From JACRAO01 sp964490895 (GTDB lineage: Bacteria > Bdellovibrionota > UBA1018): a stretch of 41,433 bases of DNA. A program made the translations under genes and the position numbers. Position 1 is the stretch's first letter, and each line of letters opens with the position of its first letter. Below, piece by piece: positions 24,327 to 32,583 of the stretch. The DNA lies in NCBI GenBank assembly GCA_964490895.1, contig CAZBEI010000101.1, positions 1 to 41,433 on the forward strand, written 5' to 3'. The notes under the pieces were generated by a model. That model searched no databases, was not told the DNA's origin, and worked only from the letters and a program-made list of their open reading frames with translations.

Positions 24327-24713
24327 ATGACAGTCAAAAATACATTGTTACAAATTTTTTCTGGTATAGGATCTAAAGACGCAAAAAAAGGGGAACAGAT
24401 CACAGCTCAAAAAGCCTCCGAAGAAGTCAGGAACAATGAGGCCGTCCTAGTAGATGTCCGTGAGGAAAGCGAAATCAAAAAAGGCATGGCGAGCTCTGCC
24501 CTTTGGCTAGCCACTTCTGAAATTGAAAACCAAACCCAAAACTACCACACATTTATCTCACAACTTCCTAAAGATAAAAAAATTATCATCTACTGTGGAG
24601 CCGGAGTCAGAGCAGGGCGCTTTATCGAAAAATTAGAAACCCTTGGCTTCAAGACAGCCAACATGGGAGGATTTTCGGACTGGCAGTTTGCAGGACTTCC
24701 TATCAAAAAATGA
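24327..24713 (+). CDS. rhodanese-like domain protein
   Basis: A 128-residue single-domain rhodanese. The segment AVLVDVREESEI and the active loop IIIYCGAGVRAGR with its catalytic Cys are present, and it ends GGFSDWQFAGLPIKK. The N-terminal 35 residues are polar, with no signal peptide, so it acts in the cytosol in persulfide or phosphate-ester chemistry. AAGGTGG lies about eight bases before the ATG. It overlaps the next gene by 4 bp (ATGA), so the two are co-translated, which is odd given that the neighbour is secreted. Confidence 0.9.
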   Translation: MTVKNTLLQIFSGIGSKDAKKGEQITAQKASEEVRNNEAVLVDVREESEIKKGMASSALWLATSEIENQTQNYHTFISQLPKDKKIIIYCGAGVRAGRFIEKLETLGFKTANMGGFSDWQFAGLPIKK

Positions 24714-25384
24714 AACTCTGTTTATATGTCCTTAGTATTTTTCTGCTTTGCGCAGACCCCGCACATGCAGTACTCCTGTGTGGGATAGATTCAAAAAAAA
24801 GCGACCTCTGCGTGGCCAATATTGACCAACTCAAGCCCACCCAGCCTGCTGTAGGCTGGCTTGAGGTTCATAAAAAGAAAGAATTTTTTTCTCAATTCAT
24901 GGACAAAAAAAGGAAATCCCTTTTTTTTGAAATCCGAAACCCCATCCCCACTGTAATTGGACCCAAAGGTACGCTTTACATTATTGATAAACACCATCAA
25001 GCAAGAGCGTTTTATGATCTTGGAGTCAAAACAGTCTTCTGCTTTATTGAAGAAAATTTTTCTAAGCTCAATCCAGAAGCATTTTGGAATCAAATGAAAT
25101 CCCATCATTGGGTTTATAGTGGATACTCCAAAAAACCCCTGCCCACATCCATTGCAGCCCTCGAAGATGACCCCTATCGAAGCCTCGCGGGAGCTGTTCG
25201 CGACAGAGGGGGGTTTCGTAAAACCGATGTGCCTTTTACAGAATTTGAATGGGCCTGTTTTTTTAGATCAAAAATAGAAATAGGTAAATCAAAAGCCGAC
25301 TTTGAAAAAGCATTAGAGAAAGCTCTAAAATTAGCCCGCACCGAAGAAGCAAAGGACTTGCCTGGATTTATTCGTTCGAAATAA
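24710..25384 (+). CDS. secreted ParB-like nuclease domain protein (ParBc_2 type)
   Basis: A 224-residue protein with a signal peptide (MKLCLYVLSIFLLCADPAHA). The mature part matches the putative ParB-like nuclease family ParBc_2: VIGPKGTLYIIDKHHQARAFYDLGV, DDPYRSLAGAVRDRGGF and FTEFEWACFFRSKI. The family's catalytic activity is predicted rather than demonstrated. Export suggests action in the periplasm or outside the cell, for example on foreign or released nucleic acid. It is translationally coupled to the rhodanese and convergent with the lipoprotein gene 20 bp away. Confidence 0.8.
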   Translation: MKLCLYVLSIFLLCADPAHAVLLCGIDSKKSDLCVANIDQLKPTQPAVGWLEVHKKKEFFSQFMDKKRKSLFFEIRNPIPTVIGPKGTLYIIDKHHQARAFYDLGVKTVFCFIEENFSKLNPEAFWNQMKSHHWVYSGYSKKPLPTSIAALEDDPYRSLAGAVRDRGGFRKTDVPFTEFEWACFFRSKIEIGKSKADFEKALEKALKLARTEEAKDLPGFIRSK

Positions 25385-25403
25385 GCCAAAAAAAACTAAA
25401 AGT

Positions 25404-26195
25404 TTATTTTGTATGCTTAGGTACAATCTCGCGGGTGTCTTGTAAGAGCCATGCAAGATTTTTTTTGGTATAGCGCCTTTCAACGCGCTTAAAGAGATTC
25501 TCGTCCACTCCAATTCGGCTAAAATAATCACTTGGATCTTCGATCCCTGAGGCAGCTAGGTCTCGAGAGGCTGCATAGTTTTGGCTATCATCATTCACTC
25601 CTGAAAGCCCTCCCACTACACTATTTGGATCACTACCCCCTCCAGCCACACCACCGCCTCCACCGGAATATAATGAACCTGCTTCGGCCGGACTCTTTGC
25701 TAAATCTTCTTTTTTTCTGCCATTCAATAGATCAGCATCTGTTTTTCCTGGAGTTAGGCCAGAACCGTTCCCAGAAGACCCTCCTCCTCCTCCGCCTTCG
25801 CCTCCACTCCCATTTTTACTTCCAAATGGGGAGTCTTTGTTCAAATCATTGAGCGAAGTTTTTAGTGTAGGTGTCTGAGAAGGAGGATCCTCTGCTGCTT
25901 TATTGCTTGGAATCCCAAGCCCCGCTCCATCAACCAGAGCCATCCTCTCAGGCTCTAAACCTCCTGTTTTTCCAACCCCATTTAGGTGCGATCTTAAACT
26001 AACAATGTCATTGCTAAGATCTTTTGTTGCCACTGCAGTTTTACCCAATGCTTCTGCTGTACCTGATGAAACAGGACCCAGTTTAACATTGTTGATTTCA
26101 GGTGGAACAGGAGGCATAGGTGTAGAACCCCCACCACAGTGAGTAAAAATAAAGATTAAAAAAATAAGAAAAAAATTTATTTTTATTTTATTCAT
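25404..26195 (-). CDS. glycine-rich probable lipoprotein
   Basis: A 263-residue protein with a hydrophobic leader ending FIFTHCGGGST. The Cys at about residue 20 could be the lipidation site, although His at -1 is not a standard lipobox residue. The middle holds low-complexity glycine-rich stretches (GGEGGGGGGSSGNGSG and YSGGGGGVAGGGS), and the C-terminal 50 residues are charged and helical (DYFSRIGVDENLFKRVERRYTKKN). No catalytic motif is seen, so a surface or linker role is plausible. It overlaps the upstream cysteine-rich gene by 4 bp, forming a two-gene operon from the promoter at 27372. Confidence 0.75.
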   Translation of the reverse strand: MNKIKINFFLIFLIFIFTHCGGGSTPMPPVPPEINNVKLGPVSSGTAEALGKTAVATKDLSNDIVSLRSHLNGVGKTGGLEPERMALVDGAGLGIPSNKAAEDPPSQTPTLKTSLNDLNKDSPFGSKNGSGGEGGGGGGSSGNGSGLTPGKTDADLLNGRKKEDLAKSPAEAGSLYSGGGGGVAGGGSDPNSVVGGLSGVNDDSQNYAASRDLAASGIEDPSDYFSRIGVDENLFKRVERRYTKKNLAWLLQDTREIVPKHTK

Positions 26196-27337
26196 AACTT
26201 AAAATCCGATTTTAAAACTTCGCAGGTTGCTTTAAAATATTGAACCATTTCTTCTGGTGTGTCCCGATCAACCTCTCTTTGTGCGCACCTATGCCACGCA
26301 TGAAGACATTTTGAAAATCCTTTTCCATTTTTACACCATCCACACTTAGCTAAAACCTTAGCCCTCACTCGGTCATGAATTTTTGCAATATTCTCAGGAC
26401 CAAGAAAATTGTCCCAGCTTCCCACTCTCTTTTGAAATTTTTCTCCTGCCTCATCCAAAATCGTCCACACAACGAAGTATGCCGCTTGAGCTTCGAGAGA
26501 ATCTCTAAATGCCACTAATTTTTGAGCCAACTGCCGATCCTGACCCTGATCAGGACCTTTTCCTGGCGTTGAAATTTTAGAGTCCCAATTTGCAAAATAT
26601 TTTTTGGCTTCAGAGATTCCTCCAGGACCTAAATCTTTTTCTAAGCGGGCGACAAACCCATTTGTTTTTTCTGTATAAAAAGCTAAATCCATGGCTGCCT
26701 CAACACCACCAGGGGATACCGGGATTTTAGGAATTTCAGCTATGGCTCGAATTTGTGCAAAAACTTTTTTTGCAGCTTCACTAATGGCATAAGTGAGCAA
26801 ACCTGTATATTGCATATAGGACCATGTATTTGGGTTAAAAAAGGGGGGATAGATATTGGCATAAGGACGCGGCTCACAACTTGTGCCTGTATAGGCTCTT
26901 GCATCTTCGCTTTTTTCTTTATTAAACATCGTCGGACAAATACTGCAGGCTGGATAAATAGGCAGTTGATCTTGTGGCTCCTGAAGATTAATCACACGAG
27001 CAAAAGTTCCACTTCGGCGAAAAGCCTTGCCTCCAATAGATTCGTCATTATAAAAACTCGCAACACCGGTTTTTAGATACTCCGTGGCTTTTTCAATAAT
27101 TCTTTCATTGACGTAGTGACAAGTATTTAAAATCCCTTCTGGTGCACAGGGTGAATCCACTCCTGCAGATACATTATATGTAGGCCCTACTAATGTTTGA
27201 ACAGAACTTTGGATAGGCCTTTGAATAGGAATGACAGCAGGCATATCCAATAGTAATGCCGATGGACCACTTTGCGCTTCCCTTGGTATTGCAGAAAGAG
27301 CAACCCAAAAAATAAGAACAAAACCTTTTCTAGACAT
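26192..27337 (-). CDS. secreted cysteine-rich protein of unknown function
   Basis: A 381-residue protein with a signal peptide (MSRKGFVLIFWVALSAIPREAQS). About a dozen cysteines occur, clustered as PACSICP and near the C-terminus as KCGWCKNGKGFSKC followed by HRCAQ, suggesting disulfides or a metal site. Long amphipathic helices fill the middle. A good ribosome site (AAGGGGG, nine bases before the ATG) and a sigma-70-like promoter lie upstream. The stop overlaps the start of the glycine-rich lipoprotein gene, so the two products probably work together at the envelope. No family is recognised. Confidence 0.75.
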   Translation of the reverse strand: MSRKGFVLIFWVALSAIPREAQSGPSALLLDMPAVIPIQRPIQSSVQTLVGPTYNVSAGVDSPCAPEGILNTCHYVNERIIEKATEYLKTGVASFYNDESIGGKAFRRSGTFARVINLQEPQDQLPIYPACSICPTMFNKEKSEDARAYTGTSCEPRPYANIYPPFFNPNTWSYMQYTGLLTYAISEAAKKVFAQIRAIAEIPKIPVSPGGVEAAMDLAFYTEKTNGFVARLEKDLGPGGISEAKKYFANWDSKISTPGKGPDQGQDRQLAQKLVAFRDSLEAQAAYFVVWTILDEAGEKFQKRVGSWDNFLGPENIAKIHDRVRAKVLAKCGWCKNGKGFSKCLHAWHRCAQREVDRDTPEEMVQYFKATCEVLKSDFKL

Positions 27338-27371
27338 TTTTTATTTCCCCCTTAAAAACACTTACTCTTTT

Positions 27372-27401
27372 ATTGTACCGCTAAAAATTAGTAGTTGACA
27401 A
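27372..27401 (-). promoter_or_regulatory. candidate sigma-70 promoter for the cysteine-rich/lipoprotein operon
   Basis: Read on the minus strand, TTGTCA (27396-27401) and TACAAT (27372-27377) are spaced 18 bases, about 35 bases upstream of the ATG at 27337. A plus-strand TTGACA (27395-27400) overlaps it and might serve the divergent gene, but no good -10 accompanies it. Confidence 0.5.
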
Positions 27402-27466
27402 TATTTATCTACAATAGAGAATAAAGAAGCACGGGGGTTTGTTAAATTTCATTAAAATATTAATTT

Positions 27467-28132
27467 ATGATTAGTTTTATGATTAAAAGTTACAAAAAAT
27501 TAACGATCCAAGGCAACCTAAAAGGAGAGCTAAACACAATTACTTTACACAAAAGACAGCCTTTTTTAGATATTTTTTGCATTGTTGTGTTTTTATTTTC
27601 TAATTCGACTTTCGCTTCAAAGCTAGAAGAAGCAGAAAATACTCTGACAAAAGCAAAAAATGACTACTACCGAGCACTCGTCTCAGGCTCTAACCTGACA
27701 ACAGAAGAAAAGCACAAAATAAGAGAAAAAATACTCACTCCTGCCATCGAAGACGTCACAAAAGCTCTCAATGAAGCAAACGAAAAATTTGCTTCAAAAT
27801 ACGTTAAAATTCTATCTCAAGAAGAATTCGACAAAACGCTCGCAGATGCGGAGAGAGAAGCTGAGAGTCTAAAAGAGGACCATTTATCAAGCAACTCGTT
27901 CGAAGCGTTTTGGAACAAAATATCTGCTGTATTTAAAGAAGACGAAAAACCGCCCGAGAGAAAACTGGCTTCTGCCGATGACAAAACAAGTCCCAAACTC
28001 TTAGAATTAAAAGAACCTGCAACTTTCGAAGAATACGTCATTGACGGAAAAGACGTCCCAAAAGAAATCGAATTTAAAACTGCTCTTCAAAAAAAGGAGG
28101 GGGAAAAAGGAGGGAAAAAGGCTAGCAAGTAG
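27467..28132 (+). CDS. secreted coiled-coil protein of unknown function
   Basis: Up to 221 residues. A signal-like segment (FLDIFCIVVFLFSNSTFA) sits about 33 residues in, preceded by an oddly long polar leader. A strong AGGAG (27523-27527) lies inside that leader and is followed in frame by ATT at 27539, which would give a normal signal peptide if used as a rare start. The ATGs at 27467 and 27479 have no ribosome site. The mature part is highly charged and helical with coiled-coil character (KLEEAENTLTKAKNDYYRAL, DAEREAESLKEDH) and ends in a Lys/Gly tail. It stops 5 bp from the convergent oppF gene. Confidence 0.65.
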   Translation: MISFMIKSYKKLTIQGNLKGELNTITLHKRQPFLDIFCIVVFLFSNSTFASKLEEAENTLTKAKNDYYRALVSGSNLTTEEKHKIREKILTPAIEDVTKALNEANEKFASKYVKILSQEEFDKTLADAEREAESLKEDHLSSNSFEAFWNKISAVFKEDEKPPERKLASADDKTSPKLLELKEPATFEEYVIDGKDVPKEIEFKTALQKKEGEKGGKKASK

Positions 28133-28137
28133 TCTCA

Positions 28138-29088
28138 TCAATCGTACAAGTGGCAAGCCACAAAATGTCCTGGCTTTTGCTCTTTAAAAACAGGATCTAC
28201 TCGCTTACAAACCTCCATCACCTTGGGACAGCGACCTGCAAAACGACATCCGGACTTTAAGTTGATGGGAGAAGTAATTTCTCCGGACAAGACAAAATGC
28301 TTTCGCTTTCTCTCCTTGGCAGGATCAGGCTCTGGGTTAGATGCAATCAAAGATTGAGTGTAAGGATGCAGAGACCTAAAATAAACTTCTTGCGAAGGTC
28401 CTAACTCCACTAACGACCCCAAATACATCACCGCCATTCGATCAGACACATAGCGAACCATCGACAAATCATGGGCAATAAACAAAAGAGTGAGACCAAA
28501 ACTTTCTTTCAGTTCTGCCATGAGATTGATAATCTGAGCTTGCACAGAGACATCGAGCGCCGAAATCGGCTCATCGCAGATCACAAGTCTTGGCTCAAGC
28601 GAGAGCGCTCGCGCAATCCCAATGCGTTGCCTCTGCCCTCCCGAAAACTCATGCGGATAACGGGACATATGATCTTCGGGTAATCCCACACGGTTAAGCC
28701 AAAAACCCACTTTCTCATGAACCTGAGAGCGGCTCCAAAGACCCTGTATCATTGGACCTTCGGCAATAATTTCTTTGACGGTCATCCTCGGATTGAGGGA
28801 CGAATAGGGATCCTGAAAAATCATCTGGATTTCTTTCGAGTACCTACGAAAATCCTGTGCTGAGTAGGCCCCTGGCAAAACTTTGTTTTTATAAATGACC
28901 TCGCCTCCTGTTTTGGGATAAAGCCCCACCACTGTCCGTCCTAAAGTTGATTTTCCACAGCCTGACTCTCCCACCAAACCCACAATTTCGTTTTCCTCAA
29001 TAGACAAACTCACGCCGTCAACAGCGTGGAGAAAGGCTCCTTTTTTGACTTCAAAATATTTTTTGAGGTTTTTGATCTCTAAAATCAT
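28138..29088 (-). CDS. oppF: oligopeptide ABC transporter ATP-binding protein OppF
   Basis: A 316-residue cytosolic ATPase of a peptide importer. Walker A is GESGCGKSTLG, the signature is FSGGQRQRIGIARAL and Walker B is LVICDEPISALD. The C-terminal oligopeptide-transporter region has CRFAGRCPKVMEVC and a further Cys near the end. It pairs with OppD to power the OppB/OppC pore. It is the last gene of the operon and overlaps oppD by 4 bp (ATGA). DppF is the alternative name if the substrate is dipeptide; substrate range cannot be read from sequence. Confidence 0.93.
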   Translation of the reverse strand: MILEIKNLKKYFEVKKGAFLHAVDGVSLSIEENEIVGLVGESGCGKSTLGRTVVGLYPKTGGEVIYKNKVLPGAYSAQDFRRYSKEIQMIFQDPYSSLNPRMTVKEIIAEGPMIQGLWSRSQVHEKVGFWLNRVGLPEDHMSRYPHEFSGGQRQRIGIARALSLEPRLVICDEPISALDVSVQAQIINLMAELKESFGLTLLFIAHDLSMVRYVSDRMAVMYLGSLVELGPSQEVYFRSLHPYTQSLIASNPEPDPAKERKRKHFVLSGEITSPINLKSGCRFAGRCPKVMEVCKRVDPVFKEQKPGHFVACHLYD

Positions 29089-30173
29089 AGAGGAGGACTC
29101 GTTTCTATGTTTAAATTTTTCTGCAATGGATCTTTATTTTTAAAACCTACATCTGCAAAACCCACAAGTTTTTTTGGAGACTTTGGGTCGTGCAACCAAC
29201 ATCGGCTAAAGTGCCCGCTGGCAACCTCTATTGGTTCAGGCTCATTTTGTTCACAAATCTGCATGGCATAGGGACAGCGATCGAAATAACCACAGCCCGC
29301 GGGAGGTTTAAAAAGATCAGGAGGAGAACCTTCGATCGGCATCAGTCGTTTTTTTTTGTCGTCTTCGGTTTTCTTCTCTTCTGGAGAGGGCATGGCCGAT
29401 TTTAGACCTATTGTATATGGATGAGCGGAGTGGTAAAAAATTTCGTCCACCGGACCTGACTCAATGATCCGCCCAGCGTACATGACAGCCACCTCGTCTG
29501 CCATTTGAGCGACAACGCCCAAATCATGAGTGATTAAAATCAATGACATCTTTTCGAGGCGCTGCAGTTCTTTTAATATATGCAAAATCTGAGCTTGAAT
29601 GGTCACATCTAAAGCCGTGGTGGGTTCGTCTGCAATCAACACCTCTGGATTACACGCAATGGCCATCGCAATCATCACCCGTTGCCTCATCCCTCCCGAA
29701 AATTCGAAGGGATAGCGGTCCACTCTTTGAGAAGCCTCAGGGATATGCACCTTTTCTAAAAGTGCAATGGCTCGAGCACGAGCTTCACTGCGACTCAAGC
29801 CCTCATGAACTTTGAGAGTTTCGTAAATTTGTTTTCCAATCGTCATTGTGGGATTCAGAGAAGTCATCGGGTCTTGAAAAATCATTCCGATTTCTTTTCC
29901 ACGAATTTGATTCATCTCACGAACCGGAAGGCCTAAGATATTTTTCCCTTTGAGCTCCACTTGGCCACCTGTCAATCGTCCAGGGGGCATGGGGATCAGT
30001 CCCATCAAAGCCTGTACACTCACTGATTTTCCGCAGCCACTTTCGCCTACAATGGCCAGTGTCTTTCCCTGATAGGCATTAAAATGCACGCCTCGCACCG
30101 CTTTGACAATTCCACCATAGGTGTCAAACTCGACTTTCAAATTTCTCACACTTAAAATAGGCAGAGCCATCAT
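29085..30173 (-). CDS. oppD: oligopeptide ABC transporter ATP-binding protein OppD
   Basis: A 362-residue ATPase, slightly longer than usual because of a C-terminal tail after the cysteine motif. Motifs: Walker A GESGCGKSVS, signature FSGGMRQRVMIAMA, Walker B VLIADEPTTALD, and the C-terminal CGYFDRCPYAMQIC with a fourth Cys in RCWLHD, proposed in OppD/DppD proteins to bind an iron-sulfur cluster. It works with OppF. Overlaps of 4 bp with both oppC and oppF show tight translational coupling. Identification is firm; peptide specificity is open. Confidence 0.93.
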   Translation of the reverse strand: MMALPILSVRNLKVEFDTYGGIVKAVRGVHFNAYQGKTLAIVGESGCGKSVSVQALMGLIPMPPGRLTGGQVELKGKNILGLPVREMNQIRGKEIGMIFQDPMTSLNPTMTIGKQIYETLKVHEGLSRSEARARAIALLEKVHIPEASQRVDRYPFEFSGGMRQRVMIAMAIACNPEVLIADEPTTALDVTIQAQILHILKELQRLEKMSLILITHDLGVVAQMADEVAVMYAGRIIESGPVDEIFYHSAHPYTIGLKSAMPSPEEKKTEDDKKKRLMPIEGSPPDLFKPPAGCGYFDRCPYAMQICEQNEPEPIEVASGHFSRCWLHDPKSPKKLVGFADVGFKNKDPLQKNLNIETSPPL

Positions 30174-31582
30174 CTAGACCTCAACTTCGGATCGAGCGCA
30201 TCTCTGAGACCGTCTCCCAAGAGATTAAATGCAAGGACAGTAATACTAATGACTAAAGCTGGAAACAAGAATTCGTGCGGATGTGTTAAAAAAGTTTGGA
30301 TTCCATCATTGCACATGCTCCCCCAAGATGGAGTTGGGGGCACGACTCCCATTCCAATAAAAGATAAAAAAGCTTCGGTAAAAATAGCCGTCGGAATTGA
30401 AAAAGTAAGTGAGACTAAAATCACACCTAAAGTATTGGGAAGCAAATGCCTCAAAATAATATAAAAAGGCTTAGCCCCGAGTAACCGTGAAGCTTGAACA
30501 AACTCAGACTCTCTTAACTGCAACACCTGTCCTCTCGTGAGACGAGCCACCCCCGTCCAAGATAAAATCACAAGCGCAATCAGCATGGCTGTCACTCCAC
30601 TTTCTCCAGCCTGAGCGCCTAAAACAACTTTGAATAAAATCATAAAAAGCAAAAAGGGAAGAGCCAAAACAAAATCAGTGGCCCGCATCAGCCAGTGATC
30701 AACCCTACCTCCAAAGTACCCTGCTACCCCCCCAATAAAAATCCCAATGAGCGTAGCTAGAAATGGAGAAAAAAACCCAATAAAAAGTGAAATGCGTGCT
30801 CCTTGCATCAGGCGAGACAAAAGATCGCGGCCCAAATAATCTGTCCCCAAAGGATGGGCGGGTAAATCCAAAACGGCCCCTACATTTGCATTGGGGCTTA
30901 AAAGCTTGGCGTCATCAAGAGAAATCGTAGAGGGAATAATCACCTTGATGGTTTTTGCTTGAGTGCCTTCAGTACTTTGTAACGGGTCAGCAGTGACAGA
31001 GCCCTTGGCGATCACTGTATAATAATAAGTTTTATTTTCTAAATTAAACGAGTCTTCGTAACTGATATGATTGCCACCCTCGACCTGTGCAAGCGGAACG
31101 CCATAGCTTCCGGAGAGACTCGGTTCTCTTTCACCCCTGTAAAGAGCATATCCGCTGGCACCAGCGACCAAGCTCCACTTGAGCCGGATAGCTTGAGTAG
31201 AGGGAATCCCAATGAGTTCTAATTTTTCGGGTGCAGACAACTCTCCAGCACTTCCAAGAGATCTCTGAGCACCTCCTTCGGATGCAATAATCTCTTCCCA
31301 AGGTTCCAGCTCCCCTAAAACAACGGCTGATTTGCCTAGACTTGGTTTTTCGGAAATCCGATTTAAATCTTGGTGGGTAGGATCCATTTGCCACAAAAAA
31401 GGGCCTACTCCTGTAAATAAAAGAAGGATCACAATAATGAACAAAGAGACAAAGGCCTGTTTGTTTTTTTTAAGCCTGATCCATGCATCTTGCCAATAAG
31501 ACAGCGAAGGACGAGAAAGACTATGCGCATTTTTTTTCTTCAGAGCGGGTTCAAAACTCATTTCTTTTAATAACGTTTCCAA
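30170..31582 (-). CDS. oppC: OppC permease with inserted fibronectin-III-like domain
   Basis: A 470-residue permease, about 150-170 residues longer than ordinary OppC. The N-terminal cytosolic part and first membrane helix (about 41-64) are normal, and the pore domain from HPLGTDYLGRDLLSRL (about 243 onward) through the EAA-type loop (ASRLLGAKPFYIILRHLLP) is normal. Between them, on the periplasmic side, residues about 116-216 form a beta-sandwich-like module: LELIGIPSTQAIRLKWSLV, YALYRGE and KTYYYTVIAKG follow the Trp and Tyr pattern of fibronectin type III repeats. The insert might contact the binding protein, the cell wall or substrate. Its reading frame is intact, so it is a fusion and not an error. 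Confidence 0.88.
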   Translation of the reverse strand: METLLKEMSFEPALKKKNAHSLSRPSLSYWQDAWIRLKKNKQAFVSLFIIVILLLFTGVGPFLWQMDPTHQDLNRISEKPSLGKSAVVLGELEPWEEIIASEGGAQRSLGSAGELSAPEKLELIGIPSTQAIRLKWSLVAGASGYALYRGEREPSLSGSYGVPLAQVEGGNHISYEDSFNLENKTYYYTVIAKGSVTADPLQSTEGTQAKTIKVIIPSTISLDDAKLLSPNANVGAVLDLPAHPLGTDYLGRDLLSRLMQGARISLFIGFFSPFLATLIGIFIGGVAGYFGGRVDHWLMRATDFVLALPFLLFMILFKVVLGAQAGESGVTAMLIALVILSWTGVARLTRGQVLQLRESEFVQASRLLGAKPFYIILRHLLPNTLGVILVSLTFSIPTAIFTEAFLSFIGMGVVPPTPSWGSMCNDGIQTFLTHPHEFLFPALVISITVLAFNLLGDGLRDALDPKLRSR

Positions 31583-31604
31583 AGTATTAGCCCCCCTTCC
31601 TGAA

Positions 31605-32540
31605 CTATTTTGCCAAACTGATACGAGGATCGATAAATCCGTAGAGAATATCTACGACGACGACCATAAAAACTAAAAATGCCCCATAAAAAACAGTAAG
31701 TCCCATAATCACTGTGTAGTCTAACTGCTGAATCGCCTGGACAAAGTATCTCCCCAAACCCGGAATCGCAAAAACCGTCTCTACGACAAATCCTCCAGTT
31801 GTAATCGTTGCTATGGCTGGTCCTAAAAACGTAATGACAGGCAAAATTGCATTTCGAAGTTCGTGTGAGAAAAAAATACGGGTCTGCGAAAGCCCTTTGG
31901 CTTTTGCAGTGCGAATAAAATCCTGATGGACAATTTCGAGCAAAGAAGAACGCATGAGACGAGTCAAAAAAGCCATTGTCCCCAACCCTAAAACCAAAGC
32001 CGGTAAAAGCATGTGCCAGATTGTTCCCCATCCTCCAATGGGTAAAACAGTTTTCCCAAAATATTTATTGAGTTCAGTCAAGGAGTATTGCCCCAAAGCT
32101 GCAAAGACAAAGCTCGGCACAGAAATCCCCAAAATCACAAAGAACATAATACTCTGGTCATGAACTCTTCCTCGAAAAAGGGCCGCAGCCGATCCGAAGA
32201 GAATGCCCCCCACGGTTGCAATGACCACTGCTAAAACCCCCAGAGTTGCAGACACTGGGAAATGCCCTTCGATAATGTCATTTACAGAGCGATTTTGTTG
32301 AGTAAAAGAAATCCCAAAATCTCCTCGGGCCATATTGCCGATAAAACGAACGTACTGTTTCCAAACCGGTTGATCTAAACCATACCTTCGCTCTAGATTG
32401 GCCCTGATTTGAGGGCTCATGGCTTTATTTCCGCTGATGGGATCGCCAGGGACAATATGCATTGCTAAAAAAGTGACTGTCGCAATAAAATAAACAGTGA
32501 GCGCACCGTATAATAGCCGCTTTAGGATATAAGTCCCCAT
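31605..32540 (-). CDS. oppB: oligopeptide ABC transporter permease OppB
   Basis: A 311-residue inner-membrane permease of normal length. It has the expected N-terminal helix (LYGALTVYFIATVTFLAMHIVPGDP), the periplasmic YGLDQPVWKQYVRFIGNMARGDFGISF segment, five further helices and the cytosolic coupling loop FIRTAKAKGLSQTRIFFSHELRNA, which contacts the ATPases. It forms the pore with OppC. Gaps of 43 bp to oppA and 22 bp to oppC; a G-rich ribosome site precedes its ATG. Confidence 0.93.
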   Translation of the reverse strand: MGTYILKRLLYGALTVYFIATVTFLAMHIVPGDPISGNKAMSPQIRANLERRYGLDQPVWKQYVRFIGNMARGDFGISFTQQNRSVNDIIEGHFPVSATLGVLAVVIATVGGILFGSAAALFRGRVHDQSIMFFVILGISVPSFVFAALGQYSLTELNKYFGKTVLPIGGWGTIWHMLLPALVLGLGTMAFLTRLMRSSLLEIVHQDFIRTAKAKGLSQTRIFFSHELRNAILPVITFLGPAIATITTGGFVVETVFAIPGLGRYFVQAIQQLDYTVIMGLTVFYGAFLVFMVVVVDILYGFIDPRISLAK

Positions 32541-32583
32541 TGCAAAAATCCCCCCTCACTAAAAAATCCCGACTTGCCTGTCT

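Noticed and set aside
25650..25810. Glycine-codon repeats as a CRISPR-like or tandem repeat array
   Set aside because: Irregular units explained fully by the glycine-rich linkers of the lipoprotein.
27395..27423. TTGACA as a plus-strand promoter for the coiled-coil protein gene
   Set aside because: No acceptable -10 at 16-18 bases; the sequence overlaps a better minus-strand promoter.
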